A stretch of DNA of 34,292 nucleotides from positions 1-34,292 of the forward strand of contig CAIKLL010000030.1 in the NCBI GenBank assembly GCA_903828265.1, in the 5' to 3' direction. Below are positions 25,351 through 34,155 of this stretch, in pieces. The notes under the pieces were generated by a model, which made no database searches, was not told where the DNA came from, and saw only the letters and a program-made list of their open reading frames with translations. Position 1 is the first letter of the stretch, and every line of letters begins with the position of its first letter. This DNA is from an uncultured Rickettsiales bacterium (GTDB lineage: Bacteria; Pseudomonadota; Alphaproteobacteria; Rickettsiales; Rickettsiaceae). The translations under genes were made by a program, and so were the position numbers.

Positions 25351-26625
25351 TTAAGCTACTTTTTTTTGACCGGATTTTTTCTTTTTCTTGGAAAACGAGA
25401 TTCCTGTATTAGTTTTATAACCAACTTGCTTGTTATTTTCTTTTGTTCCTTGTTTTCTATTAGATATTGATTGAAAAGTATCAGATGATCTTTTTTTATA
25501 ACTACTTTCCCGATTTTTTGTAGAGGATTTAAAAACTTCTCTAGTAGAGAGACCTTTGTTTATTAATCTATCAATAGCTTTTTTGCGCATAATATCTGCA
25601 CCAGATACGAATGATATGGCAAACCCTTTAGCACCGGCTCTACCTGTTCTACCTATACGATGTAAATAATCTTCAGGGCATGAAGGTAAGTCATAGTTAA
25701 ATACATATTTTATATGATCAACATCAAGACCCCTTGCTGCTACATCTGTTGCCACTAAAATACGAGTTTTTTCTTTTCGGAAAGCATCAAGCACTTTTGT
25801 TCTTTTTCCTTGATTTAGATCACCGTGAATTGCTTCCGCTTTATGACCATTACTTTTTAAATTTCTGGCTAACTTATCTGCTCCTCTTTTGGTTTTAACA
25901 AAAACTATTATCGTCCCCTCTTGGGAAGATAATTGATTATCAAGTTCAATGTACTTAAGCTCTTCTTTTATTTCAATAAATTGTTGGTCAATTTCAGGAG
26001 CGGCTTTATTAACTTTTCCTATAGTAATTTTATGAGGGTTATTTAAATATTTATGTGAAGCTTCCACTATATGATTAGGCATAGTTGCAGAGAACATTAA
26101 AACTTGCCTGCTCGCCGGTAAATATTTATTTATCTGGTCAATCTGTTCTTTCATTCCCATATCGAGCATTCTATCCATTTCATCTAGAACTAAATATCTA
26201 AAATCGCTAAGGTTTAAGGTTTTGCGAGTTAAATGATCAATTAATCTACCAGGGGTAGCAACTATCACATCTGGTTTAGTCATTAGCTTCGATACCTGCT
26301 TCCCAAAGGACTCCCCTCCAATAACTGCTGCCCCTAAAATTTTTATTCTTCCGGCAGTTTTGTTAAGTGCCATGCAAACTTGCACCGCTAATTCCCGGGT
26401 AGGAACCAATACTAATATTTTTGCCTTTTCTTGTAAAATTTTTGTGATTGCCGGTAATAAATATGCAAGGGTCTTTCCAGAACCGGTTTGACTAGAAGCT
26501 AGTATATCTAATCCTTGTAGCGCTTTTGGAATAGATTGTTTTTGGATTTCTGTCGGAATTAGAATTCCCATACGCGTTAAGTTACCTAATATCTCTATCG
26601 GTAAGTTCATTTCATTAAAATTCAT
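25351..26625 (-). CDS. rhlE: DEAD-box RNA helicase, RhlE-like
   Basis: A 424-residue ATP-dependent RNA helicase. Domain 1 has the Q motif (IPTEIQKQ), Walker A SSQTGSGKT (44-52), PTRELA (75-80), TPGR (124-127), a DEMD instead of DEAD Walker B box (148-151) and SAT (179-181). Domain 2 has IVFVKTKRGADKLA, ATDVAARGLD and HRIGRTGRAG. The last 55 residues form a basic Ser/Lys-rich tail ending in KKKKKSGQKKVA, suited to non-specific RNA binding. Such helicases help with ribosome assembly or mRNA unwinding, often in the cold. It lies between cspA and the rimP operon, all on the minus strand; the RhlE name is by overall resemblance. Confidence 0.87.
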   Translation of the reverse strand: MNFNEMNLPIEILGNLTRMGILIPTEIQKQSIPKALQGLDILASSQTGSGKTLAYLLPAITKILQEKAKILVLVPTRELAVQVCMALNKTAGRIKILGAAVIGGESFGKQVSKLMTKPDVIVATPGRLIDHLTRKTLNLSDFRYLVLDEMDRMLDMGMKEQIDQINKYLPASRQVLMFSATMPNHIVEASHKYLNNPHKITIGKVNKAAPEIDQQFIEIKEELKYIELDNQLSSQEGTIIVFVKTKRGADKLARNLKSNGHKAEAIHGDLNQGKRTKVLDAFRKEKTRILVATDVAARGLDVDHIKYVFNYDLPSCPEDYLHRIGRTGRAGAKGFAISFVSGADIMRKKAIDRLINKGLSTREVFKSSTKNRESSYKKRSSDTFQSISNRKQGTKENNKQVGYKTNTGISFSKKKKKSGQKKVA

Positions 26626-26640
26626 ACAAATTTGCTCAAA

Positions 26641-26701
26641 TTACTTGTTAAATATTTTTGATCACTACGCAAATATTTATTAAATAATATTCAACAAGTA
26701 A
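26641..26701 (-). repeat. Palindrome upstream of rhlE, 16-bp arms
   Basis: Minus sense arm TTACTTGTTGAATATT (26701-26686) pairs with AATATTTAACAAGTAA (26656-26641); fully paired if one G-U is counted, with a 29-nt loop. It ends 16 bp before the rhlE start codon, so it could form in the rhlE 5' leader or act as an operator-like DNA palindrome. Confidence 0.7.
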
Positions 26702-26938
26702 CCAAACTTAAGACTCCTAAATTCCTTTAAAAGAGTCGATTCTTAGAGGATGCCAAGTTCAGCATAGACTATTCCATACTAGAAACGTTCTCCTACCTAC
26801 AGGGTCAAAGGCTTTTATACTACATACCTTCCCCTTAAATCCCTGATAATTAAAATTAAATTTTAGGATCCAGCTAATAGTAACGTACAGAACTTAAATT
26901 ATATATCTAAAGCTATAAGAATTTTTTTAGGATTCAAA

Positions 26939-26975
26939 TGTTACTGACTTAGAATGTAAAAACAAGTTAGCAACA
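26939..26975 (-). repeat. Imperfect palindrome, 12-bp arms
   Basis: Plus sense TGTTACTGACTT (26939-26950) faces AAGTTAGCAACA (26964-26975) across a 13-nt loop. Each strand forms ten Watson-Crick pairs, one G-U wobble and one A-C mismatch. It lies 17 bp from the next palindrome. Confidence 0.55.
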
Positions 26976-26992
26976 TCCCTTTTGTACAGCTA

Positions 26993-27029
26993 TTAGGCTT
27001 TACTTTAAAATTCTTTAAGTAAAACCTAA
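26993..27029 (-). repeat. Palindrome, 13-bp arms
   Basis: TTAGGCTTTACTT (26993-27005) faces AAGTAAAACCTAA (27017-27029) with an 11-nt loop. The single C-A mismatch on the plus strand becomes a U-G pair in minus-strand RNA, so the complete 13-bp hairpin forms only in the sense of the flanking genes. No U-run follows, so it may stabilise or process a cspA 3' end rather than terminate it. Confidence 0.65.
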
Positions 27030-27166
27030 GCAAGTGACACCCCACTTTAAATAGATATTACTTGTATTTATGGTAGGGTTTAGACAGATTATGAAAGTGT
27101 TTGTGCCAGGTTTATAGGTTCACGAACTTAACTTAAGGTAAAGCTGCACTTAAACTTTAACTTCAA

Positions 27167-27364
27167 TTATACCCTAAGGTTTATAGCTGATGTTTTTCCG
27201 CCTTTTTCTTCTAGATCAAATCTTACCTCTTGACCTTCATCTAGAGTTTTTAGTCCAGCATCTTGTACTGCAGATATATGAACAAAAACATCTTTTTTGT
27301 TTTCTTCTGATTCAATAAAACCATAACCTTTTGTAGGGTTGAACCACTTGACTTTGCCTTCCAT
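27167..27364 (-). CDS. cspA: Cold-shock protein (CspA family)
   Basis: A 65-residue single OB-fold nucleic-acid chaperone. RNP1 is KGYGFI (12-17) and RNP2 is VFVHIS (26-31), with the usual aromatic residues W7, F8, Y14, F16, F27 and H29; the C-terminus TSAINLRV matches family members. It keeps RNA single-stranded in the cold or acts as an antiterminator. There is no obvious SD sequence, but a consensus promoter lies upstream with an untranslated leader of about 109 nt that contains inverted repeats, which is typical of temperature-regulated csp genes. The next gene downstream on the same strand is a DEAD-box helicase, a functional partner in cold adaptation. Confidence 0.93.
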   Translation of the reverse strand: MEGKVKWFNPTKGYGFIESEENKKDVFVHISAVQDAGLKTLDEGQEVRFDLEEKGGKTSAINLRV

Positions 27365-27473
27365 ATTTTAAACTTCGATTTAATTGTTAAAAACTGGTTT
27401 AAAATTTTACACTCAGTCTTAATCCATAGAACTTCTATAAATCGAAACTAGACCGTAAATAATAATAAACTCG
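27365..27473 (-). promoter_or_regulatory. Structured cspA 5' leader
   Basis: The predicted leader has a long-range perfect 9-bp inverted repeat: TTCGATTTA at 27446-27438 (minus sense) with TAAATCGAA at 27382-27374, the second arm ending nine bases before the cspA ATG. Between them sits the small palindrome ATAGAACTTCTAT (27426-27438 on the plus strand). Such pairing could hide or expose the start region with temperature. Structure is inferred by eye only. Confidence 0.45.
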
Positions 27474-27479
27474 AGAATG

Positions 27480-27508
27480 AGTGTACTTTCTTTTCAGGAA
27501 AATGTCAA
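27480..27508 (-). promoter_or_regulatory. Predicted sigma70 promoter of cspA
   Basis: Perfect -35 TTGACA (27503-27508) and -10 TACACT (27480-27485, 4/6), separated by exactly 17 bp, on the minus strand. Transcription would start near 27473. This is the best -35 box I see in the window. Confidence 0.7.
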
Positions 27509-27582
27509 TTAATATTACTTAATGATATTTATTTATAACTATATTATTTTTCTGTAATTATAATAAATATGCCAAAAATATC

Positions 27583-28269
27583 TCAGAGTATTTCTAATGT
27601 ATAATCGAGTTTGTAAGCTTTATGCATTCTTTTAGCTAAAGATATGTTATGAGTAACCATAATTATAGCTGCCCCCGAATTTTCTGCTCTATCTAAAAAA
27701 AGTTCAAATACCTCTTCTGCTGTATTAGGATCCAGATTACCGGTGGGTTCATCAGCTAAAATAAGTTTTGGGTTATTAATTAAAGCTCGGGCTATCGCTA
27801 CTCGTTGCTGTTCACCACCCGATAATTCTCCTGGGAAGTTATATAATCTAGCGCCTAAACCTAATTTTCTTAATAAATCCTCAGATCTTTCGAGAGCCTG
27901 TTTTTTTTCAAGCCCCGAAATCAGCAAGGGTATTGCCGCATTCTCCTGGGCGGTAAAATCACCTAATAAATGATGGTACTGGTATATAAAACCCAAATTT
28001 TCCAGTCTAATTTGGGAAGCATATTTTAAATTACATAATTTCTGGGGAGGGATGTTTTCAATATGAACGGATCCGGAATCAGGAGAATCCAAAAGACCGG
28101 CAATATGCAATAAGGTAGATTTTCCACTTCCTGAAGATCCTACTATAGCTACCATCTGATTTTTAGAGATTTTAAGATTTACATTTTTTAAAACCTCAAT
28201 TGTCGACCTTCCTTGACGATAATCCTTATTAATATTCTTTAATTCTAAAATTACTTCCGTATTACTCAT
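27583..28269 (-). CDS. lolD: Lipoprotein-releasing ABC transporter ATPase LolD
   Basis: A 228-residue ABC ATPase. Walker [10 protein letters not shown] (44-52), Q-loop near 97, signature [15 protein letters not shown] (149-163), Walker [11 protein letters not shown] (169-178) and the switch histidine in MVTHN. It belongs to the LolD/MacB-like subgroup and powers extraction of lipoproteins from the inner membrane for transfer to LolA. Its start overlaps the end of the permease gene by 8 bp, which supports the pairing. No terminator is seen after its stop. Confidence 0.93.
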   Translation of the reverse strand: MSNTEVILELKNINKDYRQGRSTIEVLKNVNLKISKNQMVAIVGSSGSGKSTLLHIAGLLDSPDSGSVHIENIPPQKLCNLKYASQIRLENLGFIYQYHHLLGDFTAQENAAIPLLISGLEKKQALERSEDLLRKLGLGARLYNFPGELSGGEQQRVAIARALINNPKLILADEPTGNLDPNTAEEVFELFLDRAENSGAAIIMVTHNISLAKRMHKAYKLDYTLEIL

Positions 28270-29506
28270 ATCTCATTGCCTCGATCGGATTTAACTGTGC
28301 CGCTTTAAATGAGGGGTAAATAGTAGCAAGTAAGGAGAGAACCAAAGATAATAAGCCCACGATAACAACATCAAAGGTTCTGACAACTGAAGGCAGACTA
28401 TAAAGAAAATAAATTGCCGGATCAAAGATTTTGGTTTCAGAAATACTCTCCAGAAATAGTCGAATATTTTCTATATTATAAGAAACGCCAAGACCTAAAA
28501 TTAGCCCTAAAAATGTCCCTATAACACCAATAAGCAAACCGTTAATTATGAAAATTCCCATTATTTGGCTAACGGATGCCCCCATGGTTTTAAGGATTGC
28601 AATATCCTTGGTTTTATCTTTTACTATCATAAATAAGCTAGAGATAATATTAAAAGCTGCCACTATTATAATTAAAGAAAGAATAGTAAACATGGCAGTT
28701 CTCTCTATCTCAAGAGCTTTCAAGAATTGCTGATTAGTATCTAGCCAACTTGAAACCCTAAAATTAGGACCGAGTTCTTTCTGCAATAAACTAGCATTAT
28801 CTTTAGCAAATTTGGGATCATCAACATTTATTTCAATCAAATTAATTTCATCCCCAAGTGAAAGAAATTTTTGGGCAGCGCTAACTGGCATAACCATAGT
28901 GGCCGAATCATAATCATACAAACCGCTGCTAAAAATTGCTATAACGGTAAAATCTTTTGATCTAGGCATAGTGCCGAAAGTTGTAGAAATAACATTAGGT
29001 GAAATCAATTTAATTTTAGAACCAACCGAAACCCCTAAATTATGAGCAAGTTCTGCACCCACCGCTAAGGCAGTAGTTCCTTCATAACCTTCAAAACTTC
29101 CTTGAAATACGTTAGTTAGTATCTCTCCTTTATTTTTTAGATCAACAAGGTCTATACCTTTAATCAGCACACCGCTATTGGTTTTTGTACCCAGGGCTAA
29201 AGCTTGACCAGAAACAATAGGAGATACTTTTTTTACGAAAATGTGTTTTTTTATATTTTCTAGAACACTTGGATAATCAGCTATAGCTTTACCTATTGGC
29301 GTAACCGAGATATCACCTTTGATACCAATAATATTGGAGGTTAATTGAATATGAAAACCATTCATAACTGACATCACAACAATTAAGGCTGCCACGCCAA
29401 TTGTTATACCAGCTAGGGATATTCCAGATATTATAGAGACAAACCTTTCATTTTTTTTTGCTCTAAAATACCTCAGGGCTACTATGATTGCGAACTTATC
29501 TAACAT
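28262..29506 (-). CDS. lolC: Lipoprotein-releasing permease LolC/LolE
   Basis: A 414-residue permease with four membrane helices: one near residues 25-50 and three in the last 150 residues, with a large periplasmic MacB-like domain between them. The N-terminus ([18 protein letters not shown] and the following VVMSVMNGF) is the LolC/E signature. It is encoded between proS (11-bp overlap) and lolD (8-bp overlap). Only one permease gene is present here, so it probably works as a homodimer (the LolF-type arrangement) or is interchangeable with LolE; the symbol is therefore approximate. An A9 run lies in the codons around residue 17. Confidence 0.9.
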   Translation of the reverse strand: MLDKFAIIVALRYFRAKKNERFVSIISGISLAGITIGVAALIVVMSVMNGFHIQLTSNIIGIKGDISVTPIGKAIADYPSVLENIKKHIFVKKVSPIVSGQALALGTKTNSGVLIKGIDLVDLKNKGEILTNVFQGSFEGYEGTTALAVGAELAHNLGVSVGSKIKLISPNVISTTFGTMPRSKDFTVIAIFSSGLYDYDSATMVMPVSAAQKFLSLGDEINLIEINVDDPKFAKDNASLLQKELGPNFRVSSWLDTNQQFLKALEIERTAMFTILSLIIIVAAFNIISSLFMIVKDKTKDIAILKTMGASVSQIMGIFIINGLLIGVIGTFLGLILGLGVSYNIENIRLFLESISETKIFDPAIYFLYSLPSVVRTFDVVIVGLLSLVLSLLATIYPSFKAAQLNPIEAMRYE

Positions 29507-30797
29507 TTAGATTGTCAATTACTTCGTTAACCGCTATCTGCCAATCCATATCCTGCATTTCTCCTGTCCTTCTGTTTTTTAGCTCCACTAAATTTTGAGC
29601 TGCTTTTTTAGGCCCTATGATAATTTGCCAAGGAGACCCTATTAAATCATGAGTAGCAAACTTTGACCCAGCGCGTTCTTCAGTATCATCAAGGAGAACC
29701 TCAATATTTTGGGCTTTTAACCTGTTATATATACTATAGGCAACATCATTACAGTTTTGATCATTTATATTTAGATTAATAACCGATACCTTGAAAGGCG
29801 CAACAGAAACAGGCCAAATTATTCCTCTTTCATCATGACTAACTTCAATAATAGCTGCTACCAGTCTTGAAACACCTATTCCATAAGAACCCATTTGAAT
29901 AGGAACTAACTGACCTTTTTCATTATTAACAAACGCATTCATAGGTTTTGAATATTTATCACCAAAATTGAAAATATGACCGACTTCAATACCTTTTCTT
30001 ACTGATAATTCTTTTTCATCTAGAGGACAGTTCTTTGGATCATGCTTTTCCTCAGTTGCTGCATATAATGATTTAACTAAAGAAAGGTCATCCGCCAAAT
30101 CTTCTTTTAAAAGATCGAATTTTTTATCATAATAAAGTGTGCTTTCACCGGTATCTGCTATTACATGAAATTCATGGCTTAAACTACCGCCAATTTCACC
30201 GGTATCCGCTGCAAGCGGTATAGCCAAAAGCCCAAGGTCACTAAAAGTACGCATATAAGCGGTAAACATTTGATTATATGTCTTAATAGCTCCCTCTTCA
30301 TCTATATCTAGCGAATAGGCATCTTTCATCAAAAATTCCCGCCCTCTCATAAGACCAAAACGTGGCCTTATTTCATCTCTAAACTTCCATTGAATTTGAT
30401 AAAAAACTTTTGGTAAATCTTTGTAAGATTGAATAGAATGTCTTGCAATATCGGTAAGAACTTCTTCATTGGTCGGACCGAATAATAAATCATGATCATG
30501 ACGATCCTTGAATTTTAGCATTTCTTTGCCGTATGTATCAAACCTACCGGATTCAATCCATAAATTGGCACTTTGTATACATGGCATTAACATTTCAATA
30601 AACCCGGAGGCATCCATGTTAAACCTCACGATGTTTTCTACATTTTTAAGTGCTTTTATACCAAGAGGTAACCAATTATAGATTCCTGCTGCATGCTGGC
30701 GAATCATTCCACTTTTTAACATCAAAGCATGGGATATCACCTTTGCCTCAGCAGGACTTTCCTTCAATACCGGTAAAAAAAACTCAGACTGTAACAT
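29496..30797 (-). CDS. proS: Prolyl-tRNA synthetase (short form)
   Basis: A 433-residue class II aminoacyl-tRNA synthetase. Motif 2 is [21 protein letters not shown]-like (near 138-158), motif 3 is [13 protein letters not shown], and the C-terminal anticodon-binding domain runs from about 340 to the end ([12 protein letters not shown] through [11 protein letters not shown]). The roughly 180-residue editing (INS) domain of the E. coli enzyme is absent between motifs 2 and 3, as usual in alphaproteobacteria; a separate YbaK/ProX-type editor would be expected elsewhere. It overlaps lolC by 11 bp and lies 100 bp after folE. Confidence 0.95.
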   Translation of the reverse strand: MLQSEFFLPVLKESPAEAKVISHALMLKSGMIRQHAAGIYNWLPLGIKALKNVENIVRFNMDASGFIEMLMPCIQSANLWIESGRFDTYGKEMLKFKDRHDHDLLFGPTNEEVLTDIARHSIQSYKDLPKVFYQIQWKFRDEIRPRFGLMRGREFLMKDAYSLDIDEEGAIKTYNQMFTAYMRTFSDLGLLAIPLAADTGEIGGSLSHEFHVIADTGESTLYYDKKFDLLKEDLADDLSLVKSLYAATEEKHDPKNCPLDEKELSVRKGIEVGHIFNFGDKYSKPMNAFVNNEKGQLVPIQMGSYGIGVSRLVAAIIEVSHDERGIIWPVSVAPFKVSVINLNINDQNCNDVAYSIYNRLKAQNIEVLLDDTEERAGSKFATHDLIGSPWQIIIGPKKAAQNLVELKNRRTGEMQDMDWQIAVNEVIDNLNVR

Positions 30798-30897
30798 GAT
30801 ATTATGTACTTAATAAGCTATAATTCAACTTGTTTTTAAAATTACTTATACTAGCATGCACCAACTCTAGCGGTTCGCTCCACCAAACGTTAAAACA

Positions 30898-31473
30898 TTA
30901 CCCCTTAACCAATTGCCAGAACTCCCGGCGATACTCAACTTGGTCTTTGAATACCCCTGTAAAATGGGTAGACTCTAGTATGCTACCACCTTTCATAGTA
31001 CCTCTTGACGTCATACAGCTATGGGTTGCTGCTACCCTTACTGCAACTCCACGAGGCTTCAAGTATGTATCTAGGGCTTCTGCAATATTTGCCGTCATTT
31101 TTTCCTGAATTTGTAACCGTTTGGAAAATGCATCAACCAGTCTTGCAAGTTTGCTAATTCCGACAACAAAACCATCTGGTAAATAAGCAATATCGACGGA
31201 CCCAGTAAAAGGTAACATATGATGCTCACAAGAGGAACTAAAATTAATAGATTTGAGCAAAACTATATCATTAAAGTTACTAATATCATAGAACCGGGTG
31301 TTTAATATTTCCTCTATATTAACTTTATAGCCGGAAAAAAGCTCGTCATAACTCTTAACTACCCTAGCCGGCGTAGCTTGCATTCCTTCTCGAGTTGTAT
31401 CCTCCCCTATATAACGAAGCAAAGTTCTAACCGCTTCTTCTGCCTGTTGTTTCGTTGGCTTCTCCGCTACCAT
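30898..31473 (-). CDS. folE: GTP cyclohydrolase I
   Basis: A 191-residue enzyme converting GTP to 7,8-dihydroneopterin triphosphate, the first step of folate (and pterin) synthesis. The zinc ligands C82, H85 and C153 keep exactly the spacing of the E. coli enzyme (3 and 68 residues), and the catalytic histidines H84 and H151 are present in [10 protein letters not shown] and [10 protein letters not shown]. Length is normal. It follows the heme-copper-oxidase-like gene by 9 bp, so both may share a transcript. Its presence implies folate synthesis or pterin production; the other fol genes are not in the window. Confidence 0.95.
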   Translation of the reverse strand: MVAEKPTKQQAEEAVRTLLRYIGEDTTREGMQATPARVVKSYDELFSGYKVNIEEILNTRFYDISNFNDIVLLKSINFSSSCEHHMLPFTGSVDIAYLPDGFVVGISKLARLVDAFSKRLQIQEKMTANIAEALDTYLKPRGVAVRVAATHSCMTSRGTMKGGSILESTHFTGVFKDQVEYRREFWQLVKG

Positions 31474-31482
31474 AACTATTTT

Positions 31483-32913
31483 CTAATATTTGTTATAAAT
31501 TTGTAAAACGTATAGCCTTTTAACACAAATATAAACAAACATCAACCCACCAATAATCGCAATTAATCCACCTCCTCCCAGCATCCCCATATAAAACTTG
31601 GCCGCCAAGGCTATTTCTCCGTCAGGATTTTTTCGCAATATTCCATATCCCCCTGCTAGAGCAAGACCAGCTATATGTAATAATTGTCCGAAAGTAATAA
31701 TAACAAGCTGAATATTAGGCCACTTAGAATAGCTGAAAAGACTATTACCGCCAACAATTGACTGTTTTGGGGAATGGGAAAAGGTGAATAACTTTCTGCT
31801 CAGAGTTTGAGCAGGTATTGTAACCGAGTCATGGAAACAGAATATATAGGCAAATCCCAGAAAAGCAATGCTAATACCAACTATTGACCCATGGTAATGA
31901 GCAGGTATCGATAAATTTATTCCGGAAATTAAAACACCAATTAAACCACCGGCAAAAAATACCAATACTGAGGCCATAAAGGCTATAGCAACAAAGGATA
32001 GATGATTTTTGATTCTAGTAAATTTAAAAATATCGATAATTAACACTGCCATTAATAATGTGGGTGCGATTCCTCCGCAATATTGCATATGTTTAGTAAA
32101 AAATGCCGTAAATTCATATTCAGGCATTTGATAGACTAAATGGCCATAAAAAACAAATAAACTTAGGATAAAGTTAATTATGAAAAGAGCGCAATAGGCT
32201 TTATAATAAGCTAGGTTTTTTCCTATCCAAAGTTCGGATAAGACCAGCCACACAAACATTACAATTTGTGTATATATAAACTGCAAAAGATGACCACCAC
32301 TCCAAAATAACAATTCATAATAATAATCAATTTCCATTGGAAAAATATTGGAGAGAGCCATAACTTCCTTATAAGATAAGGTAAAACATCCCCATACCGT
32401 AATGTACATTAGGGATGAGGTCAATTTTACTATAGGTAAAACTTGCGCTGTAAATTTTTCCTCTGTCGCAACAAGATCGTGAAAACTGTTTACAAGAACT
32501 AATATTGAAAAATATAAGATAGCAGAACCGAACAAGCTAAGACCAATTATAAATAAAACATTCTCAAGTATAGGTACATAATTATTCATTATTGGGGTAC
32601 TCTGGCCTATTACCGGGCTAATAGCCATTAGGACTATCCCGAATAAAGCTAATTTATTAAGAATATTGCCAAAATATAACCTCTTGCTTCCATACGACCA
32701 GATTACACAGGTAATTGAAAGTAACCAAGCTAATACCGATAAATTTACATGGATTATCAAAGAAGATTTAAATATGGATTTATCGCTAATCATTTGAGAT
32801 AGTTGTGGCGTTCTTAAAATAACCAACACTATTGAATAGAGACCGGCAAGGGCTAGTGCCCATATACCGTTTTTAAGCCAGGAAATTGCCAGTTTATTTT
32901 CTGCTTCAATCAT
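31483..32913 (-). CDS. Heme-copper oxidase subunit I-like membrane protein (NorB/cbb3-like)
   Basis: About 476 residues and about 12 membrane helices, resembling the NorB/CcoN branch of heme-copper oxidases. Numbered from the ATG at 32913, candidate heme ligands are H55 in helix II (LIIHVNLSVLAW) and the H339/H341 pair in IPAHYHGS (helix X). H208 in FWSGGHLLQFIY fits the first copper/iron ligand in helix VI. Fifty residues later the conserved His-His pair is only GH (G257-H258), so one metal ligand seems missing. There is no partner subunit II gene and no cytochrome c domain. I start at 32913 because AAGGA precedes it and it overlaps the comEC stop as ATGATTGA; an ATG at 32955 adds 14 charged residues. 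Possible roles: orphan oxidase or NO reductase, or heme sensor/carrier. Confidence 0.7.
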   Translation of the reverse strand: MIEAENKLAISWLKNGIWALALAGLYSIVLVILRTPQLSQMISDKSIFKSSLIIHVNLSVLAWLLSITCVIWSYGSKRLYFGNILNKLALFGIVLMAISPVIGQSTPIMNNYVPILENVLFIIGLSLFGSAILYFSILVLVNSFHDLVATEEKFTAQVLPIVKLTSSLMYITVWGCFTLSYKEVMALSNIFPMEIDYYYELLFWSGGHLLQFIYTQIVMFVWLVLSELWIGKNLAYYKAYCALFIINFILSLFVFYGHLVYQMPEYEFTAFFTKHMQYCGGIAPTLLMAVLIIDIFKFTRIKNHLSFVAIAFMASVLVFFAGGLIGVLISGINLSIPAHYHGSIVGISIAFLGFAYIFCFHDSVTIPAQTLSRKLFTFSHSPKQSIVGGNSLFSYSKWPNIQLVIITFGQLLHIAGLALAGGYGILRKNPDGEIALAAKFYMGMLGGGGLIAIIGGLMFVYICVKRLYVLQIYNKY

Positions 32914-34155
32914 TTTCCTTAATTTTCCAAATAGGTTTTTGCCCAAATTTTGCATAGCAATTATTTTGTGAGCAAAAAATTAATACTATTCCGAATTTAA
33001 CCAAATCGCTATAATTTACTACTAATCCGTTGGTGTTACAAGCTAGTTTCGATGATATCATAATCTGTACCTTAGCATCAGAGCAGTTGTTATAATTTAG
33101 AGATAGAGTAGACTTTTCACCGTTAACAGCCGATTCAAATAGTTGATCTCGTAGTTCAGTTTCAAAATATTGGCTTTTTTTTGTACCATACCACCCTAAC
33201 CAATATTCTTTTGTAAAGTTAGATATCCTAAATTTCGAATATATATCTATAACATCTTTATTCTTTACACCAATTGCTTTAATTCTATGATCATAGATAA
33301 AATCAGGTTTTGGTGATAAATACATCATAACTAAGGATATAAGAATAATCATAAAACCAAAATAGCGCCATGTAGTTTGCCAGAGGCAAACCCAAAAGAA
33401 GCCGAAAGTAAATATTAGCATACTAGAATCAGTTATATATCCGGTATCTATTGTCGATATCGGTAAGTTAACTATATACTCAGCACTAGTAGTAATGATT
33501 TTAACAAAAAAGCCGAGTAGTTTCAGGCTATAATCGCTTGCATTAAAAGGCATCATTACCAAGGAAATAATAGCTAGGGGCATCATAAAAAATGACATAA
33601 GTGGTACCGCTAGCAAATTCATCAATAGGGAATATGTAGCAAATTTATAAAAATGATAGATCACAAAAGGTGCCGTAACAATGCTTCCTAAAAAACTAGA
33701 GTAAAGGTTGCCAAAAACATAAAGTTTTATAGAAGCAAAAATTCCTTTGCTTCTTCCAATTAATTTCTGATTACGGAGATAAATTTCATACCCGGAAATT
33801 AAACATAATACTGCTGAAAATGACAGCTGAAAACTTGGGTGCATGACATATTCCGGAGAAAATAACAAGATACACGCCCCCGCTATCATTACTGAACGAA
33901 GAGGATATGTAGACCTCTCTATGATAATTGCAAGAATGACAAAAAATGTCATTATAAAGGCTCTGGTAGCAGCTATATTTGTCCCACTAAGTAGCAAATA
34001 ACCGAAACTTCCTATAATTGAAATAATACCTGCAGCAACCTTTATGTTTATTTTATATGATAAATAATCTGAACAATTTAACAAAAATCTACTGCTGATA
34101 AAAAAAACTATCGCTACTAACGATAGGTGTAATCCTGAAACACTTAAGATATGAG
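32906..34155 (-). CDS. comEC: ComEC/Rec2 DNA-uptake channel, 3' exon of intron-split gene
   Basis: The 3' part (about 416 codons) of a competence protein ComEC, the inner-membrane channel for single-stranded DNA. It starts inside the competence domain at HILSVSGLHLSLV, followed by the LLSGTNIAATRAFIM and PSFQLSFSAVLC signatures and about eight helices. The N-terminal DUF4131 region is absent because the gene is interrupted by a group II intron; the 5' exon lies beyond the window. The exon's first two bases (CT) complete a codon begun in exon 1; a G there gives Ala-His-Ile, as in typical ComEC. The frame is open upstream to an ATG at 34213, but those 19 codons are intron sequence. The C-terminus lacks the metallo-beta-lactamase HxHxDH motif of long ComECs. 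The stop overlaps the next gene by 8 bp. Confidence 0.85.

Larger units (their letters stand above)
26626..27166. other. 541-bp non-coding, palindrome-rich spacer
   Basis: No credible reading frame, tRNA or rRNA. Three imperfect palindromes (26641-26701, 26939-26975, 26993-27029) are described separately. On the minus strand, which is the sense of both flanking genes (cspA upstream, rhlE downstream), some mismatches become G-U pairs. The stretch is unusually long for this dense window and would hold the cspA 3' end and the rhlE promoter, neither of which I can place with confidence. Confidence 0.6.

Noticed and set aside
30798-30897. tRNA or small RNA between folE and proS
   Set aside because: A small GAGCG/CGCT hairpin is present, but there is no cloverleaf, T-loop motif or terminator.
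32914-32955. ATG at 32955 as the start of the heme-copper-oxidase-like gene
   Set aside because: It has no ribosome-binding site and overlaps comEC by 50 bp, while the ATG at 32913 has AAGGA and a typical 8-bp overlap; not fully excluded.
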